The notes: generated by a model not told the origin, from the letters alone. Positions 8,325 to 17,806 are shown, counted from the first letter of the stretch. The stretch is DNA of 64,000 nucleotides from Trebonia sp963767685 (GCA_963767685.1 CAVYEZ010000018.1:558001-622000), one strand, 5' to 3'. Made by a program: numbers and translations.

Positions 8325-9383
8325 GTGTTCGACAGGCTAGGCGATCTGGCTAGCGAGCATGCCGAGCTGGAGCGTGCGCTGGCCGATCCCGGCGTGCACG
8401 CGGACGCGGACCAGGCCCGGACGCTCGCCAAGCGCTACGCGGAGCTGACCCCGATCGTCAACGCGTACCGCGAGTGGCAGCAGACCGGCGACGACGAGCA
8501 GGCGGCCAGGGAACTGGCCCAGGAGGACCCGGCGTTCGCCGATGAGGCCGACGCGCTCGCCAAGCAGCGCGAGGAGCTTGAAGAGCGGCTCAGGAAGCTG
8601 CTCGTACCCAAGGACCCGAACGACGACCGCGACACGATCGTCGAGGTCAAGGCCGGCGAGGGCGGCGAGGAGTCCGCGCTGTTCGCCGGCGACCTGCTGC
8701 GGATGTACCAGCGCTTCGCGGAGCGGCACGGCTGGAAGACGGAGGTCATCGACTCCACGCTGACCGGCCTCGGCGGCGTCAAGGACGCGACGATGGCCGT
8801 CAAGGCGGGCAAGGGCGGCACCGGCGCCTGGTCCAGGCTGAAGTACGAGGGCGGCGTGCACCGCGTGCAGCGGGTGCCGGTGACCGAGTCCCAGGGCCGG
8901 ATCCACACGTCGGCCGCCGGGGTGCTCGTGACGCCGGAGGCCGACCCGGTCGACGTGCAGGTCAACGACAACGACCTGCGCATTGACGTCTACCGGTCGA
9001 GCGGCCCCGGCGGCCAGTCCGTCAACACGACCGACTCCGCGGTCCGCATCACCCACCTGCCGACCGGCATCGTTGTCTCCTGCCAGAACGAGAAGAGCCA
9101 GCTCCAGAACAAGGAGCAGGCGCTGCGCGTGCTGCGGTCGCGGCTGCTCGCCGCGGCCGAGGAGAAGGCGAACGCGAAGGCGAGCGCCGAGCGCAAGGCC
9201 CAGGTCCGCACCGTCGACCGGTCCGAGCGGGTGCGAACGTACAACTTCCCGGAGAACCGCATCGCCGACCACCGGGTGGGTTACAAGGCGTACAACCTCG
9301 ACCAGGTCATCGACGGCGACCTGGACGGCGTGATTGACGCCCTGGCCGCGGCCGACCTGGAAGCGAAGCTGGCGGAGCAGTGA
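8325..9383 (+). CDS. prfA: Peptide chain release factor 1
   Basis: Reads UAA and UAG and triggers peptide release. The frame is open from 8142, but the upstream codons run through the repeat element; GTG 8325, with AAGGGG about 10 nt before it, gives 352 residues beginning FDRLGDLASEHAELERAL, the usual RF1 N-terminus. Pro185-Val-Thr187 is the RF1 codon-recognition tripeptide (PxT) and Gly229-Gly-Gln231 is the catalytic GGQ. The stop at 9381-9383 sits in a 16-bp direct duplication (9369-9384 and 9387-9402). Confidence 0.96.
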   Translation: MFDRLGDLASEHAELERALADPGVHADADQARTLAKRYAELTPIVNAYREWQQTGDDEQAARELAQEDPAFADEADALAKQREELEERLRKLLVPKDPNDDRDTIVEVKAGEGGEESALFAGDLLRMYQRFAERHGWKTEVIDSTLTGLGGVKDATMAVKAGKGGTGAWSRLKYEGGVHRVQRVPVTESQGRIHTSAAGVLVTPEADPVDVQVNDNDLRIDVYRSSGPGGQSVNTTDSAVRITHLPTGIVVSCQNEKSQLQNKEQALRVLRSRLLAAAEEKANAKASAERKAQVRTVDRSERVRTYNFPENRIADHRVGYKAYNLDQVIDGDLDGVIDALAAADLEAKLAEQ

Positions 9384-9408
9384 CGACTGGCGGAGCAGTG
9401 ACCCAAGG

Positions 9409-10293
9409 ATGAGCCTCCTGCTCGATGAGATCGCGCTCGCCACGGCGCGACTGGCCGAGGCCGGCATCGACTCGCCGCGCGCCGACGCCGAGCTCATCGC
9501 GGCGCACGTGCACAATGTCAAGCGCGGCGAGCTGCACACCGTGCCGGACAAGGACTTTGACGCGCGGTTCTGGGTCGACATCGGCCGCCGGGAGAACCGC
9601 GAGCCGCTGCAGCACATCACCGGCCAGGCGTACTTCAGGTACCTGGAGCTCGAGGTCGGTCCCGGCGTGTTCGTGCCGCGGCCGGAAACCGAGGTGATGA
9701 CCGGCTGGGCGATCGACCGGCTGCGCGCGATGAACGTCGCGGAGCCGGTCGCCGTGGACCTCGGGACCGGCTCGGGCGCGATCGCGCTGTCGATCGCGCA
9801 GGAGGTGCCGCGGGCCAGCGTGCACGCCGTGGAGGCCGACCCGCTCGCCCGGGGCTGGGCCGAGCGGAACATCACCAGGTACGTGGACGGCTACACGGCC
9901 GGCCGGGTCCTGCTGCACGCGGGCGACTTCACCGCGCCAGAACCGCGCTCGGGGCTCAGCGAACTGGCCGGCCTGGCCGGGACCGTCGACCTGGTCGTCT
10001 CCAACCCTCCGTACATCCCGCTCGGCTCGATCGTGCCGCCGGAAGTGGCGGAGTACGACCCGCCGGCCGCGCTCTGGAGCGGTCAAGACGGACTCGACGC
10101 CATTCGCGCGGTGGAGCGGGTGGCCCGCTGGCTGCTCCGGCCCGGCGGCCTGGTGGCCGTCGAGCACGCCGACGTGCAGGGCGCGGCCGTCTTCTGGGTC
10201 TTCGCCGAGGAAGCCGGCTGGCGGGACACGACCAACCATAAGGATCTCGCCCGGCGGGACCGTTTCGTTACGGCGACCTGGCCGGGCCATTAG
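9409..10293 (+). CDS. prmC: Release factor glutamine methyltransferase
   Basis: SAM-dependent enzyme that methylates the Gln of the GGQ motif of release factors; it sits directly behind its substrate gene prfA. An N-terminal helical domain is followed by a Rossmann methyltransferase domain with DLGTGSGAIALSIA (SAM motif I) and the catalytic N199-P-P-Y202. ATG 9409 is preferred over the longer frame from 9334, which overlaps prfA; the product is 294 residues. Confidence 0.95.
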   Translation: MSLLLDEIALATARLAEAGIDSPRADAELIAAHVHNVKRGELHTVPDKDFDARFWVDIGRRENREPLQHITGQAYFRYLELEVGPGVFVPRPETEVMTGWAIDRLRAMNVAEPVAVDLGTGSGAIALSIAQEVPRASVHAVEADPLARGWAERNITRYVDGYTAGRVLLHAGDFTAPEPRSGLSELAGLAGTVDLVVSNPPYIPLGSIVPPEVAEYDPPAALWSGQDGLDAIRAVERVARWLLRPGGLVAVEHADVQGAAVFWVFAEEAGWRDTTNHKDLARRDRFVTATWPGH

Positions 10294-10310
10294 AGCCTAG
10301 GATGTAACCG

Positions 10311-11096
10311 ATGAGCGCTCGATACGACTGCGCCGACACGCAGCAGCGGGATGAGGGCCTGATCGCGGCGGCATCCGCCGTGCAGGAGGGCCAGCTTGTG
10401 GTGCTTCCGACCGATACCGTCTACGGTCTCGGCGCGGATGCCTTCAATCCGAAGGCGGTGACCGACCTGCTCGCCGCCAAGGGGCGGGGCCGGAACATGC
10501 CGCCGCCCGTGCTCGTCGGCAGCGTGCGGGCGGCCGCGGCGCTAACGGAGTCGCTCGGCGCGTTCGGCCAGGACCTGATCGACGAGTTCTGGCCGGGGCC
10601 GCTGACGCTCGTATTCCGTTCCAGCCCGACGCTCATGTGGGACCTTGGCGACACGATGGGCACGGTCGCGGTCCGCATGCCGCTGCACCCGGTCGCCCTC
10701 GACCTGCTGCGCCGCACCGGCCCGATGGCCGTGTCGAGCGCCAACCGGCACAGCCTCCCCGCGGCCACGACCGCGGACGAGGCGCAGACGCAGCTCGGTG
10801 ACGCGATCTCCGTCTACCTGGACGGCGGGCCGTGCGCGGACAACGTTCCTTCGACGATCCTGGACCTGACCGGGACGGTGCCGCGGATGCTGCGCGCTGG
10901 CGCGCTCTCCGTCGACGACCTCAGGAAGGTTGTCCCGGTGATCGACCTGCCGAGCGCGTCGGGCGAGCCGGAACTCAGCCCGGCGGACCGGCGGGCAGCG
11001 GAGGCGATCGCCGCCGCGAACGCGGCTAGTGCCGCCAATGCCGCTAACGCCGGCAAGCCGGACGATCCGGCGGACGACCCCGAACCGGACGACTGA
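10311..11096 (+). CDS. tsaC: L-threonylcarbamoyladenylate synthase (Sua5/YwlC/YrdC family)
   Basis: Makes threonylcarbamoyl-AMP for the t6A37 tRNA modification. The YrdC fold is shown by VVLPTDTVYGLGADAFN near residues 31-46, KGRGRNMPPPVLV and the late GPMAVSSANRHSLPAATTADE segment. The 261-residue length includes a low-complexity C-terminal tail of Ala, Asn and acidic residues (from about 225) that is probably disordered. Position behind prmC is conserved (M. tuberculosis Rv1301). Confidence 0.93.
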   Translation: MSARYDCADTQQRDEGLIAAASAVQEGQLVVLPTDTVYGLGADAFNPKAVTDLLAAKGRGRNMPPPVLVGSVRAAAALTESLGAFGQDLIDEFWPGPLTLVFRSSPTLMWDLGDTMGTVAVRMPLHPVALDLLRRTGPMAVSSANRHSLPAATTADEAQTQLGDAISVYLDGGPCADNVPSTILDLTGTVPRMLRAGALSVDDLRKVVPVIDLPSASGEPELSPADRRAAEAIAAANAASAANAANAGKPDDPADDPEPDD

Positions 11097-11108
11097 TCGC
11101 CGACCGCC

Positions 11109-12521
11109 GTGAGAGAGTACCTCTTCATCCTGATCATCGCGGCGGTGGTGACCTATCTCCTCACCCCGCTGGTGAGACGGGGTGCGATCGCGATCAACGC
11201 GCAGCACGCCCCGCGGGCGAGGGACGTGCACACGAAGCCAACCCCGCTGCTTGGCGGCGTTGCGATGTACGGCGGCCTGGTGGCGGCGCTGCTCGTGGCC
11301 GACCGGTCCAGCTACCTCGCGCAGGCTTTCCCGCCCGCGCCGCACGGGCACCCGAGCACGATCGAGGGGCTGCTGCTGGCGGGCGGCCTGCTGGTACTCA
11401 TCGGCGCGGTTGACGACCGCTACGGGCTCGGGGTCGTCAGCAGGCTGGCCGGCCAGATCGCGGCGGGCGGCATCATCGTCTGGTCCGGGGCGTACCTGCC
11501 CTGGCTCCCGTGGCCCGGCACGAGCATCTCCTTTGAGCCGGACCTGAGCTACGTGATCACGATCCTCATCATCGTGGCCACGATCAACGCGGTGAACTTC
11601 ATCGACGGCCTCGACGGCCTCGCCGCCGGCGTGGTCGGCATCTCCGCGGTCGCCTACCTGGTCTACTCCTACGAGCTGACGACCTCGGTCGGCATTCAGT
11701 CGCAGTCCGTGCCCGCGGTCGCGTCGGCGGTCCTGGCCGGCATGTGCCTCGGCTTCCTGCCGCACAACTTCAGCCCGGCGCGGATTTTCATGGGCGACGC
11801 GGGCGCCTACCTGCTGGGCCTGATGCTGGCCTACGGGCCCATCTCGTCCTTCGCCTCCCTGGACCAGAACCTCCTGACGACGTACGGGACGCTGCACCCG
11901 GCCAACCGGTTCCCGACGATCCTGCCGCTGATCATCCCGGTCGCGATCTGGATCATCCCGTACACGGACATGCTGCTCGCGGTGGTCCGCCGGACGCTCA
12001 AGGGCCTGTCGCCGTTCGCCGCCGACCGGCAGCACCTCCACCACCGGCTGATGAACCTCGGGCACTCGGACCGCTCGGTCGCGCTGCTGATGTACTTGTG
12101 GACCGCGGTGTTCACCGGCCTCGTCGTCGGCCTCTCGGTCGTCGAGATCCCGCTGATCTGGTTCGCCCTTATCACGCTGGCCGCCTTCGGCGCGCTCGTG
12201 CTCGCGACGGTGCCCAAGCTCCGCCCGTGGCCCTCCACCGGTGGCGGCACGCGGGAACGGCCGCGAGGAAGCCGCATCCGTTCGGACGACCCGCTCTCCG
12301 CCAGCCCCGACCTCGCCGCACCGGTCGGCGGGCCGGTACCCGGCCTGCTGCCGCCCGTCGCGGCCCCGTCCGCCAACGGCCAAACGCACAACGACACTGG
12401 TCTCCACGGCACCGGGCTTCATGGCCCGGGCAGCGGCGCGCACGCGAAGCAGCCACTGCCGGGCCACCGCCTTACCCCGCCGCCTCCCCCGTCGGGGCAA
12501 GACCGGCGATCTGTGATTTAA
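11109..12521 (+). CDS. wecA: Polyprenyl-phosphate GlcNAc-1-phosphate transferase (WecA/Rfe, MraY-like)
   Basis: Polytopic inner-membrane enzyme that puts a sugar-1-phosphate on a polyprenyl phosphate carrier to start cell-wall glycan linkers. It has about 10-11 hydrophobic segments. Catalytic-type motifs are GAVDDRYGLG, the family signature AVNFIDGLDGLAAG, MGDAGAYLLG and HLHHRLMNLGHS. Residues about 375-470 form a Pro/Gly/His-rich cytoplasmic tail not needed in family members. GTG start at 11109. Location before the atp operon matches rfe (Rv1302) in mycobacteria. The exact sugar is inferred from that family. Confidence 0.9.
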   Translation: MREYLFILIIAAVVTYLLTPLVRRGAIAINAQHAPRARDVHTKPTPLLGGVAMYGGLVAALLVADRSSYLAQAFPPAPHGHPSTIEGLLLAGGLLVLIGAVDDRYGLGVVSRLAGQIAAGGIIVWSGAYLPWLPWPGTSISFEPDLSYVITILIIVATINAVNFIDGLDGLAAGVVGISAVAYLVYSYELTTSVGIQSQSVPAVASAVLAGMCLGFLPHNFSPARIFMGDAGAYLLGLMLAYGPISSFASLDQNLLTTYGTLHPANRFPTILPLIIPVAIWIIPYTDMLLAVVRRTLKGLSPFAADRQHLHHRLMNLGHSDRSVALLMYLWTAVFTGLVVGLSVVEIPLIWFALITLAAFGALVLATVPKLRPWPSTGGGTRERPRGSRIRSDDPLSASPDLAAPVGGPVPGLLPPVAAPSANGQTHNDTGLHGTGLHGPGSGAHAKQPLPGHRLTPPPPPSGQDRRSVI

Positions 12522-12687
12522 TCTGCGGTAACCTGCGGGATCGGCGCCTCGGCGGAGGATGCCCGCGCGTGCGAGACTTTGGGGCGAAGCACTGCGAAGG
12601 CCACCCTTCGTCAGGGAGGGGTCCCCTCGCACACCCCCCAATGGTCATGTAAAGTCGTCGGCAAGGTAAAGTTAAAGTCAAGAACTT

Positions 12688-12703
12688 TGTGATAGCCTTC
12701 ACA
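12688..12703 (+). promoter_or_regulatory. CRP/GlxR-type site before the ATP synthase operon
   Basis: TGTGATAGCCTTCACA is a perfect TGTGA-N6-TCACA palindrome ending 31 bp before the atpI start. In actinobacteria Crp/GlxR regulators bind TGTGA-N6-TCACA and are known to act on respiratory and ATP synthase genes. The rest of 12522-12734 is a leader with no gene. Confidence 0.6.
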
Positions 12704-12734
12704 AGCATTCAGCCAGTCCTCAGGGAGTCAGTCA

Positions 12735-13139
12735 ATGACGACGCAGTACGCCCGCGTTGTACGGTGGTCGCTGGCGCTGACAAGCGTGGTTGCCGCCGTC
12801 GCGGTGGTGCTCTGCGCCGCGCTTGGCGGGTCCAAGGGCGCCTACGGCGCGCTGATCGGCGTCGCGGTCGTCACGGCCTTCTTCGCGATCAGCATCATCG
12901 TGGTCGGCCGGGCCGCCCGGATCAATCCGATGGCGATGATGGTCGCCGCCCTCGGCACGTTCCTCGGGAAGATCATCGCGTTCATGATCGTGCTCGCCCT
13001 GCTGCGGCACTCCACCGCGTTCAACGGCAAGATGCTGGGCTTTACCGCGCTCGCCTGCATCCTCGCCTGGTCGGCCGCCCAGGTCATCACCTCGATGAAG
13101 CTCAACATGCTCTACGTCGAGCCCGACGGGAACGGCTGA
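12735..13139 (+). CDS. atpI: ATP synthase protein I-like membrane protein
   Basis: 134 residues with four predicted membrane spans (about 12-33, 35-56, 67-88 and 96-116). Placed first in the atp operon, the position of atpI in Streptomyces and of Rv1303 in M. tuberculosis. AtpI proteins assist c-ring assembly or cation supply in other bacteria; assignment rests on context and topology more than on motifs. Confidence 0.75.
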   Translation: MTTQYARVVRWSLALTSVVAAVAVVLCAALGGSKGAYGALIGVAVVTAFFAISIIVVGRAARINPMAMMVAALGTFLGKIIAFMIVLALLRHSTAFNGKMLGFTALACILAWSAAQVITSMKLNMLYVEPDGNG

Positions 13140-13148
13140 GGGCGCGCC

Positions 13149-13448
13149 GTGATCACCGGCATGCGAAGTGCTCGCCGTCCGGAGCGGGTCAGCGCGCTGA
13201 GCGCTTACCAGGGCGAGGACACGAGCGCCGGGCTCAGCAAGGGCACCGGCTACACCATCTTCAGCTACCTGATCGCAGGAATGCTCGCCTACGGCGGCAT
13301 CGGCTGGCTGATCGGACACTTTACGCACGTTTCACTGCTTTTCCCGATCGGCATGCTGGTCGGGCTCGCCATCTCGGTCGGCTGGATCATCTACCGGTAC
13401 GGCAGGCCGCACAAGCTGGGGAATCCCCCGAAGGGAGATGATCGGTGA
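13149..13448 (+). CDS. AtpZ/AtpI-like F0 accessory membrane protein
   Basis: 99 residues with two hydrophobic hairpin segments (GYTIFSYLIAGMLAYGGIGW and LLFPIGMLVGLAISVGWIIY), the topology of the AtpZ family. GTG at 13149, or ATG 13161. The stop TGA overlaps the GTG of atpB (GTGA at 13445-13448), so the two are translationally coupled. Function in the F0 complex is inferred from position. Confidence 0.7.
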   Translation: MITGMRSARRPERVSALSAYQGEDTSAGLSKGTGYTIFSYLIAGMLAYGGIGWLIGHFTHVSLLFPIGMLVGLAISVGWIIYRYGRPHKLGNPPKGDDR

Positions 13449-14263
13449 CCGGAGTTCTCGCGGCCACCACGCCCGCAAACTGCACCGTCAACAACTCGCA
13501 CCTCCACAACGGGTGCGGGTACCCGGCGCCCGGGCTGAACAACTTCGAGTTCAAGCCGCTGTTCACGATCGGCTCCTGGGGCTTCACCAAGCCCGAGCTG
13601 CTCGCGATCATCGCCGGGCTCGCGGTGATCGGGTTCTTCTGGGCCGCGTTCCGCAAGCCCAAGATGATCCCCGGCCGGACGCAGTCCCTGGGCGAGCTCG
13701 CCATCCTCGCGGTGCGGGACCAGGTCATCCGCCCGGCGCTCGGCAAGAAGGGCGACTCGTACCTGCCGTACATCGCGTCGCTGTTCTTCTTCATCCTGAT
13801 CTGCAACTACATGGAACTGATCCCGGTCCTCCAGTTCCCGGTGATGTCGCGGATCGGCTTCGTCTGGCCGCTCGTCGCGATCATGTACGTGCTCTACTGG
13901 TTCCTTGGCTTCAAGGCCAAGGGCTTCATCGGCTACTTCAGGTCCTGGATCCCGGAGGCCCCGTGGCCGATCCTGATCATCCTGATCCCGGTCGAGATCC
14001 TCAAGTACGTCGTCGTCCAGCCGTTCACCCTGGGCGTCCGGCTGTTCGCGAACATGTTCGCGGGGCACCTGCTGCTGACGATCTTCATGCTGGCGACCTG
14101 GTACATGACGACCCTGTCGTACACCCTGCTTTTCGCCGCCGGCTCGCTCTTCATGGTGTTCTTCGTCTTCCTGCTCGAGCTCCTCGTGGGCGTCTTGCAG
14201 GCATTCATCTTCACCACGCTGATCTCCACTTACATCGCCGACTCGCTGGAGCACGGGCACTGA
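13445..14263 (+). CDS. atpB: F0F1 ATP synthase subunit a
   Basis: Proton half-channel subunit, 272 residues, five to six membrane helices. The essential arginine helix is recognisable as QPFTLGVRLFANMFAGHLLL, in which the Arg faces the c-ring carboxylate; the last helix contains LLELLVGVLQAFIFTTL. The GTG start overlaps the preceding stop. Confidence 0.95.
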   Translation: MTGVLAATTPANCTVNNSHLHNGCGYPAPGLNNFEFKPLFTIGSWGFTKPELLAIIAGLAVIGFFWAAFRKPKMIPGRTQSLGELAILAVRDQVIRPALGKKGDSYLPYIASLFFFILICNYMELIPVLQFPVMSRIGFVWPLVAIMYVLYWFLGFKAKGFIGYFRSWIPEAPWPILIILIPVEILKYVVVQPFTLGVRLFANMFAGHLLLTIFMLATWYMTTLSYTLLFAAGSLFMVFFVFLLELLVGVLQAFIFTTLISTYIADSLEHGH

Positions 14264-14363
14264 GTCCAAACCACGGGGCCAGCTTCCAGCCACCGCACCA
14301 TCTGATCCAGGCACAACAGCCCGGCGGGGACCTAGCCGCCGGACCGAACGCAAAGGAAAATCA

Positions 14364-14615
14364 ATGATTGACGCGTCTACCGTCCTCGCCGCCACCCAGA
14401 CGATTGACATTCAGCGTCTCGGTGCTCTTGGTTACGGTCTCGCGGCCATCGGCCCCGGCATTGGCATCGGCCTGGTCTTCGGTCACGCCATTGAGGCCAT
14501 GGCCCGCCAGCCCGAGGCCGCAGGCCGCATCACGCTTTACATGTGGATCGGCTTCGCGCTGACCGAGGCGCTGGCCCTGATCGGCCTCGTGGCGCCGTTC
14601 ATCTTCGCATCCTGA
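14364..14615 (+). CDS. atpE: F0F1 ATP synthase subunit c
   Basis: 83-residue two-helix rotor protein. A glycine-rich first helix (GPGIGIGLVFG) and polar loop R48-Q49-P50 precede the second helix with the proton-carrying Glu68 in FALTEALALIG. AAAGGAAAA lies before the ATG. A 100-bp spacer separates it from atpB. Confidence 0.97.
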   Translation: MIDASTVLAATQTIDIQRLGALGYGLAAIGPGIGIGLVFGHAIEAMARQPEAAGRITLYMWIGFALTEALALIGLVAPFIFAS

Positions 14616-14646
14616 CGAGGGCAAAGCAGGGAAAGGACAGGCCGAT

Positions 14647-15204
14647 ATGATGCTTCCCCTAGCGGACGCGGCGGCGCAGGACCCGCTGATTCCCACCTGG
14701 CCTGAGCTGATCATCGGGACCGTCGTCTTCGTCATCGTGTTCGGCGTGCTCGCCAGGATGCTGCTGCCGCGGATCGTCAAGACGCTGAACGAGCGCGAGG
14801 ACGCGATCCAGGGTGGCATCAACCGGGCCGACGAGGCGCAGGCCGAGGCGCAGGCGGTGCTCGCGCAGTACCGGGCCCAGCTTGAGGACGCCAAGCACGA
14901 GTCCTCGCGGATGCGCGAGGAGGCCCGCGAGCAGGGTGCCCAGATCATCGCCGAGATGCGCGAGCGCGCCGAGGGCGAGGCCCGCCGGATCACCGAGGCC
15001 GCCCAGGCCCAGATCGAGGCGGAGCGGCAGCAGGCGCTGATCTCGCTCCGGGCCGAGGTCGGGTCGCTGGCGACCGAGCTGGCCAGCCGGATCGTCGGCG
15101 AGTCGCTCACCGACCAGGCGCGGCAGAGCCGCATGGTCGACCGGTTCCTCGACGACCTCGAGGCGCAGGGCAGCCGGGTCGGCCAATCCGGGGCAGCACA
15201 GTAA
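14647..15204 (+). CDS. atpF: F0F1 ATP synthase subunit b
   Basis: Peripheral stalk subunit of 185 residues: one N-terminal membrane helix (LIIGTVVFVIVFGVLARMLL) followed by a long charged coiled coil rich in Glu, Arg and Ala. GGGAAAGGAC precedes the start; ATG 14650 is equally possible. The TAA shares its last base with the atpH ATG. Confidence 0.95.
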   Translation: MMLPLADAAAQDPLIPTWPELIIGTVVFVIVFGVLARMLLPRIVKTLNEREDAIQGGINRADEAQAEAQAVLAQYRAQLEDAKHESSRMREEAREQGAQIIAEMRERAEGEARRITEAAQAQIEAERQQALISLRAEVGSLATELASRIVGESLTDQARQSRMVDRFLDDLEAQGSRVGQSGAAQ

Positions 15205-16013
15205 TGCGCGGCGCCAGCAGGGCATCGTACGCCGGGCTCCGCGACCAGCTTGGCGCGGTCGCGGTCGATACCGCGACCGCCGAGCAGATCGGCGACCAGC
15301 TGTTCGCCGTGGTCCGGCTGCTCGACTCCGAGCACGGGCTCCGCCGCGCGCTCGCCGACTCGGGTAAGCCGTCGGCCGAGAAGACGGCCGTGGCCAGGCG
15401 GCTGCTGCACGGCAAGGTGTCGGAGGCGACCGAGGGACTGGTCGCCGACGCGGCGGCCGGGCACTGGGCGACCTCGAACGACTTCGCCGACGCCCTTGAG
15501 CAGCTCGCGATCGAGGCGCTCACGATGGCCGCGCAGTACGGCGGCGACCTCGACGACCTTGAGGACGACCTGTTCAGGTTCGGCCGCGTAGTCTCCGGGC
15601 AGACGGGGCTGCGGGCCGCGCTGATCGGGCCGACGCCCCCGGACGCGAAGACGTCACTGCTGGCGGACCTGCTCTCTGACAAGGTCAGCGGGCCATCGCT
15701 GAGCCTGATCACCCAGCTGCTCACCCACCCGCGCGGCCGTTCGCCGCAGGCGGCGCTCGACGTCGCGGCCGGCATCGCCGCGCGGCGTCGGCAGCAGCTC
15801 ATCGCGGTGGTGCGAGCCGCCGCGGAGCTATCGGTGGCGCAGCGGCGGCGGCTGCTCGACACCCTCACCGCGGCGTACGGGCAGGGAATTCACCTGAACG
15901 TCGTGCTCGATCCGGCGGTCATAGGCGGCGTATCCGTCCAGATCGGGGATGAGCTGGTAGACGGAACCGCGGCCAGCCGCCTTGCCGCAGTCCGCCGCAA
16001 GCTCGCGGGCTGA
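15204..16013 (+). CDS. atpH: F0F1 ATP synthase subunit delta
   Basis: 269-residue peripheral stalk protein linking F1 to subunit b, long as usual in actinobacteria (others are near 180). The C-terminal end GGVSVQIGDELVDGTAASRL is the family's conserved region. It starts on the last base of the atpF stop, so translation is coupled. Confidence 0.95.
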   Translation: MRGASRASYAGLRDQLGAVAVDTATAEQIGDQLFAVVRLLDSEHGLRRALADSGKPSAEKTAVARRLLHGKVSEATEGLVADAAAGHWATSNDFADALEQLAIEALTMAAQYGGDLDDLEDDLFRFGRVVSGQTGLRAALIGPTPPDAKTSLLADLLSDKVSGPSLSLITQLLTHPRGRSPQAALDVAAGIAARRRQQLIAVVRAAAELSVAQRRRLLDTLTAAYGQGIHLNVVLDPAVIGGVSVQIGDELVDGTAASRLAAVRRKLAG

Positions 16014-16070
16014 GCGGCCCGACAGGCTAGATCCAAACCGCGACTTTTATTCACGAACGGAATGAGGAAG

Positions 16071-17801
16071 ATGGCGGAGCTGACAATCCGGCCGGATGAG
16101 ATCCGCGACGCGCTGGCGCGGTTCGTCGAAGAGTACGAGCCAGCGGGCGTCGCGCGCGAAGAGGTCGGCACGGTCACCGAGTGCGGCGACGGCATCGCGC
16201 GCGTCGAGGGCCTGCCCTCGGCCATGGCGAACGAGCTTCTCGAGTTCGAGAACGGCGTCCGCGGCATCGCGCTGAACCTCGACGTGCGCGAGATCGGTGT
16301 CGTTATCCTCGGTGAGTTCTCAGGCATCGAGGAGGGCCAGACGGTCAAGCGGACCGGTGAGGTCCTGTCCGTGCCCGTCGGGGACGCGTTCCTCGGCCGC
16401 ATGGTCGGCGCGCTCGGCGAGCCGCTCGACGGTCTCGGACCGATCGAGAACACCACGCTGCGGGCCCTGGAGGTCCAGGCGCCGTCGGTCGTGCAGCGGC
16501 AGCCGGTCAAGGAGCCGATGCAGACCGGCATCAAGGCCATCGACGCGATGACCGCGATCGGCCGCGGCCAGCGGCAGCTGATCATCGGCGACCGGCAGAC
16601 CGGCAAGACCGCGATCGCGATCGACACGATCATCAACCAGAAGGCCAACTGGGCCTCGGGCGACCCGAAGAAGCAGGTCCGCTGCGTCTACGTCGCGGTC
16701 GGCCAGAAGGGCTCGACGATCGCCGGGGTCAAGCAGGCCCTGGAAGAGGCCGGGGCGATGGAGTACACCACCATCGTCGCCGCGCCCGCGTCCGACCCGG
16801 CGGGCTACAAGTACATCTCGCCCTACACCGGGTCCGCCATCGGCCAGAACTGGATGTACCAGGGCAAGCACGTGCTGATCGTCTTCGACGACCTGTCCAA
16901 GCAGGCCGAGGCGTACCGCGCGATCTCGCTCCTGCTGCGCCGCCCGCCGGGCCGCGAGGCCTACCCCGGCGACGTCTTCTACCTGCACTCGCGGCTCCTC
17001 GAGCGCTGCGCGAAGCTGTCGGATGAGCTCGGCGCCGGGTCGATGACCGGCCTGCCGATCGTCGAGACCAAGGGCAACGACATCTCGGCCTACATCCCGA
17101 CGAACGTCATCTCGATCACGGACGGGCAGATCTTCCTCGAGACGGACCTGTTCAACTCCGGTGTCCGCCCCGCCATCAACGTCGGCCTCTCGGTGTCCCG
17201 AGTCGGCGGCGCCGCCCAGGTCAAGGCGATGAAGAGGGTCGCCGGCCAGCTTAAGCTCTCGCTGTCGCAGTACCGCGACCTCGAGGCGTTCGCGGCGTTC
17301 GCGTCCGACCTGGACGCGGCCTCCCGCGCCCAGCTTGACCGCGGGGCCCGGCTCGTCGAGCTGCTCAAGCAGCCGCAGTACTCGCCCTTCCCGGTCGAGG
17401 AGCAGGTCGTGTCGCTCTGGGCGGGCACCACCGGCCAGCTCGACGACGTGCCGGTGGAGGACATCCGCCGGTTCGAGACCGAGTACCTCGACTTCCTGCG
17501 CCGCTCCTACGCCGGGCTGCTGACGACGATCAGGGAGACCAACAACCTGACCGATGACGACGTCACGACACTCAAGGAGGCGACCGACCGGTTCCGCCGG
17601 ACGTTCGAGGTGACCGGCGGCCAGCTGCTCGTGACCAGCGACGAGAGCGTCCCCGCGCTCGGCGAGGGCGAGGACAAGCAGGAGTCGATCGCCCGGTACG
17701 GTGACCCAGGTTCGTCGGCCGAGTCGTCGGCCGAGTCGTCGGCCGAGTCCGGGTCGGACGTGCCGGCGAACCCGCGCGAGGCCCAGGAAAGCGGCGAGTA
17801 G
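16071..17801 (+). CDS. atpA: F0F1 ATP synthase subunit alpha
   Basis: Non-catalytic nucleotide-binding subunit, 576 residues from ATG 16071 (MAELTIRP, as in relatives); the frame also has ATG 16062. Walker A is GDRQTGKT (about 173-180). The signature near PAINVGLSVSRVGG is present. The C-terminal 40 residues are an acidic Ser/Glu/Ala tail with a repeated SSAE unit, beyond the usual end of the family and probably disordered. Confidence 0.97.
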   Translation: MAELTIRPDEIRDALARFVEEYEPAGVAREEVGTVTECGDGIARVEGLPSAMANELLEFENGVRGIALNLDVREIGVVILGEFSGIEEGQTVKRTGEVLSVPVGDAFLGRMVGALGEPLDGLGPIENTTLRALEVQAPSVVQRQPVKEPMQTGIKAIDAMTAIGRGQRQLIIGDRQTGKTAIAIDTIINQKANWASGDPKKQVRCVYVAVGQKGSTIAGVKQALEEAGAMEYTTIVAAPASDPAGYKYISPYTGSAIGQNWMYQGKHVLIVFDDLSKQAEAYRAISLLLRRPPGREAYPGDVFYLHSRLLERCAKLSDELGAGSMTGLPIVETKGNDISAYIPTNVISITDGQIFLETDLFNSGVRPAINVGLSVSRVGGAAQVKAMKRVAGQLKLSLSQYRDLEAFAAFASDLDAASRAQLDRGARLVELLKQPQYSPFPVEEQVVSLWAGTTGQLDDVPVEDIRRFETEYLDFLRRSYAGLLTTIRETNNLTDDDVTTLKEATDRFRRTFEVTGGQLLVTSDESVPALGEGEDKQESIARYGDPGSSAESSAESSAESGSDVPANPREAQESGE

Positions 17802-17806
17802 GCGCC

